Positions 60,377 to 64,000 of a stretch of 64,000 nucleotides of DNA are shown piece after piece; position 1 is the first letter of the stretch, and each line of letters begins with the position of its first letter. A program made the translations under genes and the position numbers. The DNA is from Glossina fuscipes (Eukaryota; Arthropoda; Insecta; Diptera; Glossinidae): positions 16,304-80,303 of the forward strand of contig NW_023998514.1 of assembly GCF_014805625.2 (NCBI RefSeq). Direction: 5' to 3'. The notes under the pieces are model-generated. The model ran no database searches. It saw only the letters and a list, made by a program, of their open reading frames with translations, and was not told where the DNA came from.

Positions 60377-63055
60377 AGTTTAAATACGACATAGGTAAAT
60401 CGAGCGTATTAAGCAGTGTTGCTTTAATGGACTTTAAAGAGTCCGATAAGGAGAATAAGTGGTAGACGTTATTTAGGTTCTTGCAAACAACTCTGAGCGG
60501 ATTGAACAGCTCATAATTAAATTTACACTGATTAAGCTTAACCAAGATAAAATGCCTAGAGAAGCGGTTAGGGGCATTAAGGCTTATTTCACCAAGTAAT
60601 GAAGGCGAGTCAATAGCACCATTTATTACTTTAATTAGAAAGGAAACGCCAAGAACAAATCTACGTTTCTCAAGAGACGGTAGGGACAGCAGAAGCAACC
60701 TATTTTCATACGGAGGAAGAGAGGCAATCGGATCCCAACCCAAATTTCTAAGGGCAAACAGCAAGAATTGCTTTTGAACAGATTCAATTGAGTCTACGTA
60801 GCACCTATATGAAGGAGACCACACAACTGAGGCATACTCGAATATGGGTCTAACCAAACACATGTATAGCCTTTTCGTAATGTAGGGATCATCAAACTCT
60901 TTGGACCACCTTTTTATAAAACCAAGCGCGGACCTAGCTTTGCTAATCGAGAGCTCAAAATGCAAGTTAAAACGTAACCTATGGTCAAATAGAACGCCTA
61001 AATCTGTAATCGAATCGACGTCCTCCAACTTATGCGAATCTATGAAATACTGAGTAATGAATGACTTTCTTCTTGAGAATGAAAGCTTCTTACATTTACT
61101 CAGATTTAGTTTCAGGAGATTCAAAGAGCACCATGCATCAAAATTATCCAAATCACCTTGAAGCTGATGTGATTGCAATTCAACAGAGAAGGAAGAAAAC
61201 AGTTTCACATCATCAGCATACATTAAAATCTGGCTGGAATTAACCACCGATGGGAGATCGTTAATGTATAAACTAAATAAAATGGGACCTAAGTGACTTC
61301 CTTGAGGTACGCCAGACAGGTAAACTCTAACAAGTTGGTGACTGTAGATCGCCCTTTCCGAAAGCCGTGCTGGTGCGGAGAAATATACGAATTAATGGCA
61401 AAGGCCAAATGCTAAGTCACAATACGCTCGAACAACTTGGGCAAGACACTCAACTTGGCTATGCCTCTGTAGTTCTCAACAAATTGTCTACTTCCACTCT
61501 TGTGGATAGGAATAAGGAAACTACTCTTCCAACATGAAGGGAAAACACCTAAATACAAGGACATGTTAAAAATCTTTGAGATCACACCACATAACTCGAC
61601 AGCGCAAGATTTAAGTACACATGATGGAATTCCATGGTCCAGGCGAACAACTGTATTTTAGAGAACACAACCCTTTAAAAACGTCATCTTCTGAAATAAC
61701 CAAGTTAGGTATTGAAACCGAGTTAGTTATAGGATATGGGTAGTTTGCTGATAAATCGAAATTAGCAATCGAAAAGTTTCGTCGGAAATACTCAGCAAAT
61801 AGATTTGAGATTTCAAAATCATCCGAGGAATCAGAGCCATTAAAAGAAACATGAGAGGAATATGTGGAAATTTTTCTTTTAGAATTAACAAATTTAAAGA
61901 AGAATTTAGGATTAGTAAACAGAGAGGATTTAATGAACTGAAAGTATCTGCAGTAAAAATGGTAGTTGAGGGAGTTAATTCTTTGCCTCGCCACCGAGTA
62001 AGCGAAATAGTCGAGCGCAGAGCCACTTTTCAAATATTTTTTGAATAGCGTATTTTTTATTCCTGTAATATATAATTGTTTTATTAAACCAGGGCGGACA
62101 ACTATTTCGAGGTCGGCACTGCTTGATCGGAGCAGATGCAGCAGTAGCTAGATTTAATATATTGTAGAACGATGACAATAAGCTTTTAATACTCCCGGTT
62201 GAGAAATCAAGCCTCATGTGTGAAAGACGATGTTTTAGCAATACAATATTGGTTTTATGAAAATCATAATATTTTTTTAAAAAAGTTTGATTTGGCACAT
62301 TAAGGCAGTTCAACGAACTATCATTCTTATGTTGAAAGGAAACGCACATTGATGGATGATAAAGGTCCTCAGGTAAACTAAAAGGTGGACAACGATTTAC
62401 GTTAATCTCAGGAAAGTTGGAAAAGCAGAGATCAAGCAGTCTACCAATACAATTAGGGGTATGATTGTATTGAACTAAATTATGATCAAACAATTCATTA
62501 AAGAACTCAACCCTATCAGACGTTGAAGTAGGAACCAAACAGCCAGAATTATCAGTGTTACACCAAGCGACTTGAGGCAAATTGAAGTCACCCAATGCAA
62601 CGACCAAATCGCTAAGTCTAGACCGCTGAGCCACTTCACAAATGAGGGCAGCGTGTTTCTTGTAAATCGAGATATCACAATTTGGGGGAACAGAGGAGCA
62701 GGTTACAAATAGCTGTTTATTAGGCATTATCGCACGAATGGCGATAAATTCATCGTCAGGAGAAGTGGGAAATTCTATTGAATTGGACGGGACTGACGCA
62801 GATATGGCAATTACTACACCACCACCAATGCGATTCACTCGATTCTTTCTGAAGACTTGGAAAGAATTGTGAAAAAGTTCCGACGAATGAAGATCGAGTT
62901 TTAACCAAGTTTCGTTGAATGCCAAACAGAAAAACTCCGTGCTCACTGAATTTGGAAAAGTAGAACGAATTTGTGAATTAAGGCTCCTAACATTTTGATA
63001 AATGAGATATAGTGGGCCTGAAAAAACAATTAGTTTTTTGAAGGCGACAAGACTA
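60377..63055 (-). pseudogene. CR1-like LINE ORF2 (endonuclease-RT), broken
   Basis: ORF2 opens before 62946, with LIYQNVRSLNS at about 62985-62955 as the start of the endonuclease. It continues with FNETWLK, RIGGGVVIAIS and GDFNLPQVAW (about 62590-62560), and LDLCFSNFPEI. A frameshift near 62010 passes to the frame of 62033-61611, which carries SRK-type linker KFFFKFVNSKRKIS. RT follows with SGSRQFVENYRGIAKLS (about 61495-61445) and QHGFRKGRSTVTNLLEF (about 61375-61325). It then jumps at about 61320 directly to SGVPQGSHLGPILFSLYIND, so motif A (the 'DFSKAFD' block) is deleted. The catalytic loop LMYADDVKLFSS is intact (61220-61185). It ends MSYLN at the gap. Confidence 0.88.
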
Positions 63056-64000
63056 TCGGTTTGGTATTACGGGGACGATCACGAGGGATAAATTCCTTAA
63101 TCAAGGATCCTACTGGCCACATTGGTTTGTTTAACAACATATCACTGTTTTCAGTCGGAACTAATATTTCAAAAGAGGAGATTGCCCTAGATTGTGAAGG
63201 AGCCATTATGGAAATGCTAACGCGCTTTAAGTTGACTGATGGGACTTTCGTCGCCAGATAACTTTTTATGTTATCCACCGAAGTTTCAGGTGCCAGTCTT
63301 AACACAAATATTGCTTTTCTGGGAAGAACTGCCGTCAAGCAAATGCCATTACTTGGAACAGGGGGGTTCACGGTTTGGGGAGTTTAGAGTTGGAGAAAAT
63401 ATGGATAGCGTTATCGCCCTTGCACCAGCAGCTTGTACGACTTGCTCGTCTGGTGACCAGCGTTCACATTCGAACAACCAGGGGGAGCGGATGATTTATT
63501 TTTCTCTTTATTATATGTAGGCGATGGTACTTGATAAGGCTGAATGGCGGCCCTGGGCGGAAATACCCTTGCCACTTCAGCGTAGCGTACAACGGAAGGA
63601 CTTCCCGGCTTGTTTGTAACTACTTTGTTACCAACCGGCTCAACAATATCGGAAACATTACCATTTCATTTTAGAGTTAGAGGCAGCTGTAGCTTTTACC
63701 AACGAATTAGATTTGGAGAAAGCCAGAGGTGACGTCCCACACGCTACACTACGAGTAGAAGATGAGTGTCCAGTAAAGCGACACTCATCAAACCTATACT
63801 TAATGAGCTCAAACTTTTCCCACAAGGAGCCGAGTTTTCTACTCAATTCCGAGAAACCATAACGGGTCTCCGTGAAAAGTTTATAAAAGTCAATGTCCCC
63901 CTGCCTACAGTCAGGACATGGCCATCTTAAGCCTTCAGACGGATCAGCGACTGCGTCAGCAGCACGGCCAAGAATACCGGCACACTTTGCATGACCAAAG
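63030..64000 (-). pseudogene. CR1-like LINE ORF1 with PHD-like finger, partial
   Basis: The N-terminus is outside the window. The minus-strand edge shows FGHAKCAGILG (about 63998-63966) followed by LRWPCPDCRQ (about 63930-63900), the second half of a PHD-like zinc finger. A helical region RKLGSLWEKFELIKYRFDE (63840-63785) follows, then a Ser/Thr-rich linker, and a C-terminal globular part with IFVLRLAPETSVDNIKSYLA and MLLNKPMWPVGSLIKEFIPR. This part resembles the FP-like domain common in insect LINE ORF1 proteins. It ends at TAA about 63030, overlapping the ORF2 start. Frameshifts near 63380 and 63660 break it. The role is probably RNA binding. Confidence 0.72.

Larger units (their letters stand above)
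59945..64000 (-). mobile_element. CR1-like LINE, best-preserved copy (runs off the window)
   Basis: Minus-strand order from the right edge is ORF1 with PHD-like finger (64000-63030), ORF2 with endonuclease (63055-61975), linker and RT (62033-60377), 3' UTR (60276-59985) and an (AATA)n tail at 59945-59985. Long open stretches survive (323 and 356 codons). The RT has an internal deletion near 61320, and an assembly gap cuts the ORF2 end. Its C-terminal type (LVRPIFEYASVVWSP, YENRLLLLSLPSLEKRR) and microsatellite-like 3' tail place it near CR1/Daphne/Kiri-type elements. A phylogeny would be needed to choose. It is the reference for the other copies here. Confidence 0.85.

Overview
This is non-coding-rich eukaryotic DNA. 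It is AT-rich, full of decayed transposable elements, and has no bacterial gene layout. The mix of an I-type LINE, CR1-like LINEs, BEL/Pao, Gypsy/errantivirus and Copia retroelements, mariner and Tigger DNA transposons, short introns and (TA)n/(ATAC)n microsatellites points to a higher fly (cyclorrhaphan Diptera, perhaps a tephritid or drosophilid). The species cannot be fixed from the sequence. The window looks like intergenic or long-intron DNA. Only two spots look like host exons: a 36-nt microexon at 53161-53196, and an exon pair with an 89-nt intron at 57.7-58.05 kb, both on the + strand.

Layout. 0.17-1.24 kb: a chimera of Copia pol debris and a CR1-like LINE 3' end. A near-identical copy lies inverted at 38.44-39.5 kb. 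1.25-1.67 kb: dispersed repeat B (second copy at 40.9 kb). 3.28-3.5 kb: mariner relic. 3.75-5.3 kb: R1-clade LINE relic (minus). 6.0-11.5 kb: a nearly full-length I-clade LINE with CCHC ORF1, endonuclease, RT and RNase H, disabled by only a few lesions. 11.65-12.9 kb: BEL/Pao gag relic and probable LTR. 13.5 kb: tRNA-type SINE. 14.8 kb: 63-bp tandem repeat. 14.9-20.4 kb: Gypsy/errantivirus remains interrupted by a Tigger element (16.93-18.05 kb) and a 1.05-kb insertion flanked by a 13-bp duplication (18.06-19.11 kb). 20.6 kb: dispersed repeat C. 20.8-21.8 kb and 26.5-27.6 kb: LINE relics.

29.3-31.1 kb: a long inverted repeat with ~400-bp arms that could form a hairpin transcript. 35.9-36.4 kb: Jockey-like RT scrap and a second SINE copy. 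36.6-37.5 kb: Gypsy integrase relic. 42.5-46.3, 46.9-47.9, 48.6-49.3, 53.3-55.9 and 59.9-64 kb: copies of CR1-like LINEs whose ORF1 carries a PHD-like zinc finger, in different states of decay. The last copy is the best preserved. It holds a 100-N assembly gap and runs off the window. 51.9-52.6 kb and 56.4-56.7 kb: Tc1/mariner relics.

No gene network can be described. What the window records is a history of transposition: repeated CR1-like LINE insertion, LINE-type mobilisation of a Copia fragment, and nested insertion into an LTR element. No clearly new multi-gene system was found. The most unusual items are the duplicated Copia-LINE chimera, the long inverted repeat, the 1.05-kb insertion of unclear family, the SINE pair and the exon candidates.
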